Under the pieces are notes generated by a model. That model did not search any database. It worked only from the letters and a program-made list of their open reading frames with translations, and was not told the DNA's origin. The position numbers and the translations under genes were made by a program. DNA of 64,000 nt from DATEGZ01 sp035279905. GTDB lineage: Bacteria; Acidobacteriota; Vicinamibacteria; Vicinamibacterales; SCN-69-37. This document shows, one piece after another, positions 24,032-30,641 of the stretch (position 1 is its first letter; each line of letters opens with the position of its first letter). The stretch covers positions 35,126 through 99,125 of the forward strand of contig DATEGZ010000092.1 of NCBI GenBank assembly GCA_035279905.1, read 5' to 3'.

Positions 24032-24625
24032 ATGGCCATCCTGAAGGTCGCTCGCATGGGGCATCCCGTCCTGCGGGCCAAGGCGAGGCCGGTGCCGCCG
24101 CAGGCGATCGCTTCGCCCCCGATCCAGCAGCTCATCGACGACATGTTCGAGACGATGCACGAATACACGGGGATTGGGCTGGCCGCGCCACAGGTCCACG
24201 AGTCCGTGCGCATCTTCGTGGCCGGTGTGCGTCAGGTCCCGGTGGCTCCGGTGCTCGACGATGACCAGGAGATGCCGTTCATCGCGCTGGTCAACCCCGA
24301 GGTGACGCTCGTCGGGCCCGCCACCGACGAAGGCTGGGAGGGCTGCCTCAGCATCCCCGACATCCGCGGCCGCGTGCCGCGCGCGTCGCAGATCCAGGTG
24401 CGCGCGTACGATCGCACCGGCCGGCGCGTCGAGCTGATCGCGAGCGGATTGCCCGCGCGCGTGATTCAGCACGAGAACGATCATCTCGACGGTATCCTGT
24501 TCTTCGATCGCATGGCCACCTACGAGTCGCTGACGTTCATGGACGAATACCGGCGCTACTGGGTGAAAGACGAAGACGACGAGAAAGACGAGAAGGACGA
24601 GCACGACGACCGCGACGACGACTGA
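24032..24625 (+). CDS. def: Peptide deformylase with an acidic C-terminal tail
   Basis: 197 aa. It removes the N-formyl group from nascent proteins. All three metal/active-site motifs are present: GIGLAAPQ, EGCLS and QHENDHLDG (HExxH). After the catalytic domain (about residue 175) the protein ends in a run of Asp/Glu/Lys/His (DEDDEKDEKDEHDDRDDD) encoded by a GAC/GAG-rich simple repeat. This is unusual for deformylases and probably disordered. thyX follows after 9 bases. Confidence 0.93.
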   Translation: MAILKVARMGHPVLRAKARPVPPQAIASPPIQQLIDDMFETMHEYTGIGLAAPQVHESVRIFVAGVRQVPVAPVLDDDQEMPFIALVNPEVTLVGPATDEGWEGCLSIPDIRGRVPRASQIQVRAYDRTGRRVELIASGLPARVIQHENDHLDGILFFDRMATYESLTFMDEYRRYWVKDEDDEKDEKDEHDDRDDD

Positions 24626-24634
24626 GGCCAGACG

Positions 24635-26230
24635 ATGTTCACTCCGGCGGAAGCCGACAAGATCTCGCCGTATTTCACCAACCTCGACCGGCCGGTGTTC
24701 GCGCTCGTCAACCTGCCGGAGACGGTCAAGGGCGCGCTGTTCGCGCGCTACTCGCGATCTGCGAAGTCGCTGCGCCGCCTCTTTCTCGACGAGTTTCTCG
24801 AGGACACGGCCGGGCTCGCCGCGCCGAAGCCGCAAAGCGGCGAAGGCGGGACGGGCAGTGCCCGCGCCGAGCGTCTGTATCAGCGTGTCTTGAGCGAATA
24901 CGGCGACGACTCGGTCGCGCAGCTTGGCGGCGTGCACCTGGCGGTCGAGGACGCGTCGAATCTGCTGACGAAAGTCCTCGAGCGCGGCCGCCTGATGGCG
25001 TACCTCGAGCAGTCCACGCGATACATTCCGTACACCGATCGGCGCGGCGACGCGTGGCGCTACCACGTGCCCGCCGAGCTCGACGGCCACCCGCTGCGCG
25101 AGCAATTCGCGAGCGTCATGAACGCGACATTCGAGACGTACGCCCGCTGGATCGATCCGATGCGCGCGTGGTTCGAGCGGCGCTACCCGAAGGCGGCGAG
25201 CGACTCGGACGCCGTCTACCGGCAGGCGATTCGCGCGAAAGCGCTCGACACCCTGCGCGGGCTGCTGCCGGCCGCGACGCAGTCGAACGTCGGGATCTTC
25301 GGCACGGGGCAGGGCTACGAGGCGCTGCTGCTGCGCATGCGCGCGCACCCGCTCGAGGAAGTGCGCGCGACCGCCGATGCGATGCTGGTCGAGCTGCGCA
25401 AAGTGATCCCCGCGTTTCTTACGCGGGTCGATCAGCCGGATCGCGGCGGCCGATGGACGACGTACTTCGAGGAGACGCGGGAAGCGACGCTCGCACTCGC
25501 GCGCCGGCTCGAGTCGAAGACGCCGCCGGCGCCGCGTGACGAGGTCACGCTGACGGACTTCGATCCCGACGGCGAGATCAAGGTCGTCGCGACCGCCCTC
25601 TACACCTCGTCGTCTCTGCCGGACGACGAGCTGATGGCCGCGGCGAGGCGCATGAGCGCCGAGGAGCGGGCGGCGGTGCTCGCGGCCTACGTCGGCGAGC
25701 GTGGCAACCGGCGCCACAAACCGGGCCGCGCGTTCGAGCGCACGAGCTACCGGTTCGACGTGCTCACCGACTACGGCGCGTTTCGAGACCTGCAGCGGCA
25801 CCGGCTGCTCACGATCGATTGGCAGGCGTTGACGCCGCGCCACGGCTTCGTCGAACCGGAAGCGGTGATCGAAGCCGGCGGCGACGCGGACTGGCAGGAT
25901 GTGATGCGGCGATCGGCGGCGCTGTACGACGCGCTTGCGGACGCGGGCCTGGCGACCGTGGCGCAGTACGCGGTGTCGATGGCCTATCGCGTGCGGTTCG
26001 TCATGGACATGAACGCGCGCGAAGCGATGCACGTGATCGAGCTGAGGACAGCGCCGGCGGGGCATCCGGCCTACCGCCGCGTATGCCAGCAGATGCATCG
26101 CCTGATCGCCGACCGCGCGGGCCATCACGCGATCGCCGCGTCGATGAAGTTCGCGGATCACACGGCGGTCGAGCTCGAGCGTCTGCAGGAGGAGCGCCGC
26201 CTCGAGGCGAAGCGACAGGTGCGCGCGTGA
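24635..26230 (+). CDS. ThyX-like protein with two FAD-dependent thymidylate synthase domains
   Basis: 531 aa, about twice the usual ThyX length. The N-terminal half has LERGRLMAYLEQSTRYIPY, corresponding to the ThyX RHRxxSxNEQSxRY region but with altered first residues. The C-terminal half has LQRHRLLTIDWQALTPRHG, where the RHR is kept but the Ser/Asn/Glu part is not. A duplicated or fused ThyX is clear; whether it makes dTMP (5,10-methylene-THF, FAD, NADPH) is less certain. The def stop lies 9 bases upstream, and a thioesterase overlaps its end. Confidence 0.78.
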   Translation: MFTPAEADKISPYFTNLDRPVFALVNLPETVKGALFARYSRSAKSLRRLFLDEFLEDTAGLAAPKPQSGEGGTGSARAERLYQRVLSEYGDDSVAQLGGVHLAVEDASNLLTKVLERGRLMAYLEQSTRYIPYTDRRGDAWRYHVPAELDGHPLREQFASVMNATFETYARWIDPMRAWFERRYPKAASDSDAVYRQAIRAKALDTLRGLLPAATQSNVGIFGTGQGYEALLLRMRAHPLEEVRATADAMLVELRKVIPAFLTRVDQPDRGGRWTTYFEETREATLALARRLESKTPPAPRDEVTLTDFDPDGEIKVVATALYTSSSLPDDELMAAARRMSAEERAAVLAAYVGERGNRRHKPGRAFERTSYRFDVLTDYGAFRDLQRHRLLTIDWQALTPRHGFVEPEAVIEAGGDADWQDVMRRSAALYDALADAGLATVAQYAVSMAYRVRFVMDMNAREAMHVIELRTAPAGHPAYRRVCQQMHRLIADRAGHHAIAASMKFADHTAVELERLQEERRLEAKRQVRA

Positions 26231-26655
26231 CGCTCCTGAGCGCGCATCGGCTCATGGTCCGCTTCCGCGACTGCGATCCGCTCGGCCACGTCAACAACGC
26301 CGTCTACCTGACGTACCTGGAGCAGGCGCGCTTCACGCTGTGGCGCCAGCAGATTGGCTTCGTCGCGCGCCCCGTCTCGGAGGGCGGGAAGCGCGGCGAG
26401 GGCATGATCCTCGCGCGCGCCGAGATCGACTTTCGCGCGCAGGCCCGCTACGGCGACGAGCTCGAAGTACAGCTCAGCCTCGCGTCAATCGGCCGATCGA
26501 GTTTCACCTACGAGTACCAGATCGTCCGTCTGCCGGCCGGCGACCTGATGGCGAGCGCGCGCACTGTGCAGGTGTGGTACGACTACGATCGCGAGCGGCC
26601 CGTGCCGCTGTCCGACGAGATGAAGCGCCAGCTCGCCGTGCCGATTGGAGCGTGA
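26227..26655 (+). CDS. 4-hydroxybenzoyl-CoA-thioesterase-like acyl-CoA thioesterase
   Basis: 142 aa hotdog-fold enzyme. The signature VRFRDCDPLGHVNNAVYLTYLEQAR (cited in part) has the catalytic Asp in DCDPLGHVNN. The GTG start overlaps the ThyX stop (GTGA), so the genes are coupled. The natural acyl-CoA is unknown. It is followed without a gap by the Uxx-star gene. Confidence 0.87.
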   Translation: MTLLSAHRLMVRFRDCDPLGHVNNAVYLTYLEQARFTLWRQQIGFVARPVSEGGKRGEGMILARAEIDFRAQARYGDELEVQLSLASIGRSSFTYEYQIVRLPAGDLMASARTVQVWYDYDRERPVPLSDEMKRQLAVPIGA

Positions 26656-26871
26656 ATGGTCCTCATCTTCGGCAAAGACGCGTGTCCGTACACCGAGGCG
26701 GCGCTCGACGACCACAAGGCGCGTCATGTGCCGTTCGAGTACATCAACGTGAAGAAGAACGCGGCGGACCTCGAGCGCATGCTCACCTACAGTGGGGGAC
26801 GCCGCCGCGTGCCCGTGATCGTCGACGGCGAGAAAGTGACGATCGGGTTCGGCGGCACGTGAGGTGTGTGA
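26656..26871 (+). CDS. Uxx-star family glutaredoxin-like selenoprotein (in-frame TGA)
   Basis: A conventional reading stops at TGA 26860-26862 after 68 aa. The fold is glutaredoxin-like: Cys10 in KDACPYTEAAL, and VPVIVDGEKVTIGFGGT at the end. This matches the Uxx-star family, named for a C-terminal selenocysteine, two residues, then stop. Here TGA is followed by GGT GTG TGA, giving Thr-Sec69-Gly-Val-stop exactly. Eleven bases after the TGA a stem (26874-26880 with 26886-26892) closes a CGGGC loop with G at the second position, fitting a bacterial SECIS. It abuts the thioesterase gene. The redox partner is unknown. Confidence 0.8.
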
Positions 26872-26873
26872 GC

Positions 26874-26892
26874 CGCCGGCCGGGCGCCGGCG
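26874..26892 (+). promoter_or_regulatory. Candidate bacterial SECIS hairpin (Uxx-star gene)
   Basis: CGCCGGC, loop CGGGC, GCCGGCG: a 7-bp perfect stem whose first base is 12 nt from the TGA (11-nt spacer). It would recruit SelB to insert selenocysteine. It overlaps the region after the final stop, as expected when Sec is three codons from the end. Confidence 0.65.
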
Positions 26893-27039
26893 CCGACGAT
26901 CTGAGTGCGTGTGGATCACACAGCGGTGACGTGTCACCCGATTTCTGCGCGGGACTTTGGTCACGCACCGCTACCGCGCCGGCGCGACGAGCGCGTGACG
27001 CGAGGTAACTCCTTGCGAACAGAGTGGTTACTCAAAACC

Positions 27040-27068
27040 TTGACAGATTGTGAAAGTTTTCACATAAT
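27040..27068 (+). promoter_or_regulatory. Strong sigma70-type promoter with a palindromic operator in the spacer
   Basis: TTGACA (27040-27045), a 17-base spacer, then CATAAT (27063-27068). The spacer and first -10 bases form TGTGAAA-GT-TTTCACA (27049-27064), a perfect 7-bp-arm palindrome, so a dimeric repressor could block it. The predicted start is near 27075. No protein gene is positioned to use it with a short leader; a structured RNA starts there. Confidence 0.8.
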
Positions 27069-27074
27069 TAATAC

Positions 27075-27230
27075 GGTCGTTCCTGGCCCGACTTCTGCAG
27101 AGTACGACCCTCGCGGTTTCCCCTCCCCGGAAACCGTTGCTCAGCGCAAGACCTCGTGCTCGCCTTCTTTAGCTTCCAAACAAAAGCTCTTCCTGAATAC
27201 AAAGGGCCAGGAACGAGCTTTTCCCTTTTC
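27075..27230 (+). ncRNA. Candidate structured small RNA (~145-155 nt)
   Basis: It starts where the promoter at 27040-27068 predicts. The ends pair: 27077-27089 with 27204-27216 (13 bp, CGTTCCTGGCCC core). Inside are stems 27100-27107/27154-27161, 27114-27121/27129-27136 (CGGTTTCC/GGAAACCG), 27137-27140/27146-27149 and 27171-27175/27184-27188. The 3' end runs into GCTTTTCCCTTTTC, usable for termination. The region is more AT-rich than its surroundings and has no convincing protein frame. It does not match tmRNA, RNase P or SRP RNA signatures that I know. A divergent 6S-like RNA is possible but unproven. Confidence 0.55.
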
Positions 27231-27232
27231 AA

Positions 27233-27349
27233 GTACGACTGGTACGTCAGGTACGACGAACCTGCATTCGTTTCATCTTCTATTTGGTTTGAAGAAGAGA
27301 AGGTCGACGAGCGATAGCTCGTTCCTCGTACCTGACGTACCGGTCGTAC
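27233..27349 (+). repeat. Long 29-bp-arm inverted repeat, second RNA hairpin
   Basis: Arms 27233-27261 and 27321-27349 pair at 27 of 29 positions plus one G-U. Inside are CTTC...GAAG and a perfect ACGAGC-GATA-GCTCGT hairpin (27307-27322). GAACGAGCT of the upstream RNA (27211-27219) could instead pair with AGCTCGTTC here, so the two structures may compete. It ends 14 bases before the MBL gene. Confidence 0.75.
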
Positions 27350-27363
27350 CTGAAAGACTCTAG

Positions 27364-28113
27364 ATGGTTCCCGAGCTTTTACACGCCGGTAATCCCAGCC
27401 CGATGACGGGCTCCGGCAACAACACGTGGCTGCTCGACGGCGTTGAGCCCACGCTCGTCGACGCGGGCGTCGGCCACGCGCCGCACGTCGACGCGATCGC
27501 GGCGGCGCTCGGCGGGCGTGATCTTGCGCGCGTGCTCGTGACGCACCATCACGCCGATCATTCGTCGGGCATCGACGCGCTTCGCACGCGCTGGCCGTCG
27601 CTCGACGCCGCCAAGTGCGTGCAGGCCGGCGAGCGCGGCTGGCGCGGGCTCGCCGACAACGAGCGCGTCCGCGCCGGCGATCGCGATCTCACCGTCATCC
27701 ACACGCCGGGACACGCACCCGATCACGTGTGCTTCTGGGACCCGGCGGATCGCGCGCTGTACTCGGGCGACATGCTGGCAATCGGGACGACGGTCATGAT
27801 CCCGGCCGGTCGGGGCGGCAATCTCCGGCAGTACCTGGCGTCGCTCGAGCGTATGGCGGCGCTCGATCCGCGCATCGCGTATCCGGGACACGGGCCGGTG
27901 ATCGATCGGCCCGTCGATCTCATCCGCGCCTACATCGCGCACCGAGCGATGCGTGAACAGCAGGTGCTGGCGTGCTGGCGGGACGGGATGCGCGATCTCG
28001 ACGCGATCGTGACGAAGATCTACGGTGAGCTCGTCGATCCGGTGCGACGCGCGGCGCGGGAAACGATAGCCGCGCACCTCGAGAAACTGCGCGAGGACGG
28101 ATCCATCCAATAG
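27364..28113 (+). CDS. MBL-fold metallo-hydrolase (LACTB2-like)
   Basis: 249 aa. Zinc motif THHHADHSSG with further ligands in HTPGHAPDHV, YSGDMLAIG and YPGHGPVID. The C-terminal helical segment (about 205-249, RAMREQQVLACWRDG to AHLEKLREDGSI) is the small winged-helix-like tail of the LACTB2/RNase Z-like hydrolase subfamily, some of which are endoribonucleases. It lies directly after the structured RNA region and has no Shine-Dalgarno, so its expression may depend on that leader. Confidence 0.83.
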   Translation: MVPELLHAGNPSPMTGSGNNTWLLDGVEPTLVDAGVGHAPHVDAIAAALGGRDLARVLVTHHHADHSSGIDALRTRWPSLDAAKCVQAGERGWRGLADNERVRAGDRDLTVIHTPGHAPDHVCFWDPADRALYSGDMLAIGTTVMIPAGRGGNLRQYLASLERMAALDPRIAYPGHGPVIDRPVDLIRAYIAHRAMREQQVLACWRDGMRDLDAIVTKIYGELVDPVRRAARETIAAHLEKLREDGSIQ

Positions 28114-28143
28114 CCCAATAGCCCGATGGCCCAATGACCCGAT

Positions 28144-28545
28144 CTACGCCGGTTGCCATCCCGGCGGCAGTTGCTTCGATCGCGCCGGCACGTTCTCCGC
28201 CTTCGGCAGCGCGTCGCGCACCACGCGCTCGAGCTCTTCGAGATACGCAATGAAGCGGCGGCGTCCGTCGGTCGAGAGCCGCGCGAGCGTTTGCGGCCGT
28301 CGTTCTTCGAATCCCTTCCACACTTCCACGAGGCCGGCTTCGCGCAGCACGTCGAGGTGACGGCTGAGGTTGCCGTCGGTCAGCGCGCAGAGCGTGCGCA
28401 GCTCGCCGAAGCGCAAGCCGTCCGGATGCGCGACGAGCGACGTCAGGATGCCGAGCCGCGCCTTCTCGTGCAGGACGCGATCGAGCCCCTCGTACGCGAA
28501 TCGTCCGTTTCCGCCGCGCTCGTTGCCTTCACGCTTTCTCGCCAT
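28144..28545 (-). CDS. Winged-helix transcriptional regulator (HTH_34/MarR-like)
   Basis: 133 aa. The helix-turn-helix is in KARLGILTSLVAHPDGLRF to LTDGNLSRHLDVLREAGLV, with a wing after it (VEVWKGFEERRPQTLARL). It resembles the small one-domain regulators that accompany membrane proteins. ATG 28545 is preferred (GAGG 5 bases upstream) over ATG 28554. It overlaps the end of the membrane protein gene by 17 bases. A CTTTG-N5-CAAAG palindrome at that gene's start is the likely autoregulatory operator. Confidence 0.83.
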   Translation of the reverse strand: MARKREGNERGGNGRFAYEGLDRVLHEKARLGILTSLVAHPDGLRFGELRTLCALTDGNLSRHLDVLREAGLVEVWKGFEERRPQTLARLSTDGRRRFIAYLEELERVVRDALPKAENVPARSKQLPPGWQPA

Positions 28546-29209
28546 GATCCTCATCCTGGGCGGCTTCGAGCGCCCTCATCCGTATGCGATCCGGCCGCTC
28601 GATGCTCCAGTAGAGCGCCGCCGCGGCAAACAACTGTCCAACTCCAAACGTCCCGCCGACCGCCCACGGTGAGAGGGCCGTCGCGCCGGGCGCGCGCCAG
28701 AGCAGAAACAACCCGGCGGCGAAGTAGTACAGCGCCACCCAGCCGCTCTCGCGCGGCACGAACGGGCGCGCCGCGAACACCGCGACGCCGAAGAGCAGCG
28801 ACCACAGGCCCGGCAGGAGCGTGGCGAGCGTCGGGCTCAGCTGGATCACCGCCGGCGTCACCAGCGCGCCGGCGACCAGCGCCGGTAGAAACTGGCCGAC
28901 GACCTGGCGCGATCGCCGCCGTTCGCCGGGCGTCGCGCGCGTCGCGTAGTGCCAGACGATCTCCGAGCAGCCGATCACGAGCGCGACGATCCCGACCGCG
29001 AGCCAGAAGATCGTGAAGCTCCACGCGTCGAGCGGCCTGGCCGTGGCCGATTGCCACGCCGCGGCCGCGATGCCGACCAGGGCCGACGAGGCCACCGGCA
29101 CGGATCGCCAACCACGAAAAACCTCGGTTTTCGCGAGGTGCTCGTGGATCTCGGCGATCTGCTCGAGCGCGCGGGAGTACTCAGTCACTGCTGATCCAAC
29201 ACTTTGCAT
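28529..29209 (-). CDS. Membrane protein co-transcribed with the HTH regulator
   Basis: 226 aa. A soluble helix (about 1-35, EYSRALEQIAEIHEHLAKTE) is followed by about six transmembrane segments in three pairs. No transport motif is recognised. This pairing, membrane protein then one-domain winged-helix regulator, is common in Acidobacteriota and suggests the two sense or respond together. The start codon sits inside the proposed operator (29202-29216). Confidence 0.7.
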   Translation of the reverse strand: MQSVGSAVTEYSRALEQIAEIHEHLAKTEVFRGWRSVPVASSALVGIAAAAWQSATARPLDAWSFTIFWLAVGIVALVIGCSEIVWHYATRATPGERRRSRQVVGQFLPALVAGALVTPAVIQLSPTLATLLPGLWSLLFGVAVFAARPFVPRESGWVALYYFAAGLFLLWRAPGATALSPWAVGGTFGVGQLFAAAALYWSIERPDRIRMRALEAAQDEDHGEKA

Positions 29210-29216
29210 TACAAAG
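29202..29216. promoter_or_regulatory. CTTTG-N5-CAAAG palindrome, probable autoregulatory operator
   Basis: CTTTG (29202-29206), CATTA, CAAAG (29212-29216). It covers the ATG of the membrane protein gene and lies about 15 bases before TATTCT, the likely -10 of the divergent purine permease. It could therefore control both directions. Confidence 0.6.
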
Positions 29217-29245
29217 CCTCGGCCGTCAAGTATTCTGCGCCCGCC

Positions 29246-30562
29246 ATGCTCGAGCGGCTGTTCCATCTGTCCGAGCTCCGCACGACCGTCCGCACCGAAG
29301 TGCTGGCCGGCGTGACGACGTTTCTGACGATGGCGTACATCCTGTTCGTGCAGCCGGCGGTGCTCGGCGCGGCGGGGATGGATCGCGGGGCGGTGCTGGC
29401 GGCGACGTGCATCGCGTCTGCCGTTGCGACGCTGCTGATGGCGCTCCTCGCCAACTACCCGATCGGCGTCGCGCCGGCGATGGGACACAATTTCTTCTTC
29501 GCGTTCACCGTCGTCGTCGCCGGCGGCACGCCGTGGCCGGTGGCACTGGGCGCGGTGGCGATTGCGGGAAGCCTGTTCATCCTGACGGCAGGCGTCGGGC
29601 TGCGCGAGCGGGTGATCACGGCGGTGCCCGAGTCGCTCAAGCATGCGATCAGCGTCGGCATTGGATTGCTGCTCGCGCTCATTGGTCTCGAGTGGAGCGG
29701 GATCGTCGTCGATGCGCCCGGGACGCTCGTGAAGCTTGGGCGGCTGACGTCGCCGCCGGTGCTGCTCGCGCTCGGGACGCTGGCGGTGATCGCGATGCTG
29801 CTCGCGCGCGGCGTCAGGGGCGCGATGCTCATCGGGATGATCGCGTCGGCGCTGGTCGCGTGGGCGACGGGCCTCGTGAAGTGGGCGGGTGTCGTGGGCG
29901 CGCCGCCGTCGCTCGCACCGACGCTGCTCAAGCTCGACGTGTTGGGCGCGCTCAAGCCCGGCCTGATCGACGTCGTGCTCGTGTTCTTCGTGCTCGCGCT
30001 GTTCGATTCGGTCGGGACGCTGATCGGGGTGGGGAGCCGCATCGGGATCGTGAAGAACGGCACGCTGCCGCGCGCGCGTCAGGCGCTGCTCGCCGATGCG
30101 ATCGGCACCGTCGTCGGCGCCGCGCTCGGCACCTCCACGGTCACGGCGTACATCGAGAGTTCGACGGGCGTCGCGGTCGGCGGCCGCTCGGGGCTCGCCA
30201 GCGTCGTCACGGCCGGGCTCTTTCTGCTGGCGCTGTTCTTCTATCCGCTGGTCAGCATGATCGGCGGGGGATACCGCACGGCGGACAACGTCACGCTGTA
30301 TCCGATCGTCGCGCCGGCGCTCGTGCTGGTGGGCGTGATGATGATGGAGAGCGTGCGGCACGTGCCGTGGGACGATTTGACGGAAGCGATTCCCGCGTTT
30401 CTCGCGCTCGTGACGATGCCCCTGGCGGTCAGCATCACGGACGGGATCGCCTTCGGGTTCATCTCGTACGCGCTGGTCAAGCTGGCCTCCGGCCGCGCCC
30501 GCGACCTCGACTGGCTCGGCTACATCTTCGCGCTGGTGTTCTTGATTCGGTACGCTCTGTAG
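29246..30562 (+). CDS. NCS2-family purine permease (AzgA-like)
   Basis: 438 aa, about 12-14 transmembrane segments. It belongs to the AzgA branch of nucleobase transporters (adenine, guanine or hypoxanthine with protons). TEVLAGVTTFLTMAYILFVQP at the N-terminus, ANYPIGVAPAMGHNFFFAF, LFDSVGTLIGVG and GTSTVTAYIESSTGVAVGGRSGL are the family hallmarks. ATG 29246 follows TATTCT by 9 bases, so the mRNA may be leaderless. It is divergent from the HTH/membrane pair. Confidence 0.9.
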   Translation: MLERLFHLSELRTTVRTEVLAGVTTFLTMAYILFVQPAVLGAAGMDRGAVLAATCIASAVATLLMALLANYPIGVAPAMGHNFFFAFTVVVAGGTPWPVALGAVAIAGSLFILTAGVGLRERVITAVPESLKHAISVGIGLLLALIGLEWSGIVVDAPGTLVKLGRLTSPPVLLALGTLAVIAMLLARGVRGAMLIGMIASALVAWATGLVKWAGVVGAPPSLAPTLLKLDVLGALKPGLIDVVLVFFVLALFDSVGTLIGVGSRIGIVKNGTLPRARQALLADAIGTVVGAALGTSTVTAYIESSTGVAVGGRSGLASVVTAGLFLLALFFYPLVSMIGGGYRTADNVTLYPIVAPALVLVGVMMMESVRHVPWDDLTEAIPAFLALVTMPLAVSITDGIAFGFISYALVKLASGRARDLDWLGYIFALVFLIRYAL

Positions 30563-30588
30563 TTCTCTCTTTCTGGCATTCGCCCGGC

Positions 30589-30641
30589 CGAGACCTGTCC
30601 CCATACAATCTGAATCTGTGGAAAACAGATCTGACCCCCTC
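30589..30641 (+). repeat. Dispersed repeat copy 2 (supplies a start codon)
   Basis: CGAGACCTGTCCCC, 13 bases, CTGTGGAAAA, then CAGATCTGA and CCCCCTC. Block order and spacing are identical to 13221-13273. GTG 30618 in CTGTGG is the apparent start of the rhodanese gene. Confidence 0.8.

Noticed and set aside
23792..26161. Minus-strand extension of the small lipoprotein gene to 944 codons
   Set aside because: The upstream part mirrors def and thyX. The lipoprotein signal at ATG 23791 with GGAGG defines the true start.
27075..27230. tmRNA, RNase P RNA or SRP RNA
   Set aside because: No tRNA-like CCA end or TpsiC arm, no GAGGAAAGTCC-type RNase P core, no SRP GGAA/GCAG loop motif; length about 150 nt does not fit the first two.
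26905..27363. 152-codon plus-strand open frame across the RNA locus
   Set aside because: It has no ribosome site, its composition changes midway, and it covers the promoter, structured RNA and hairpin. No protein family resemblance.
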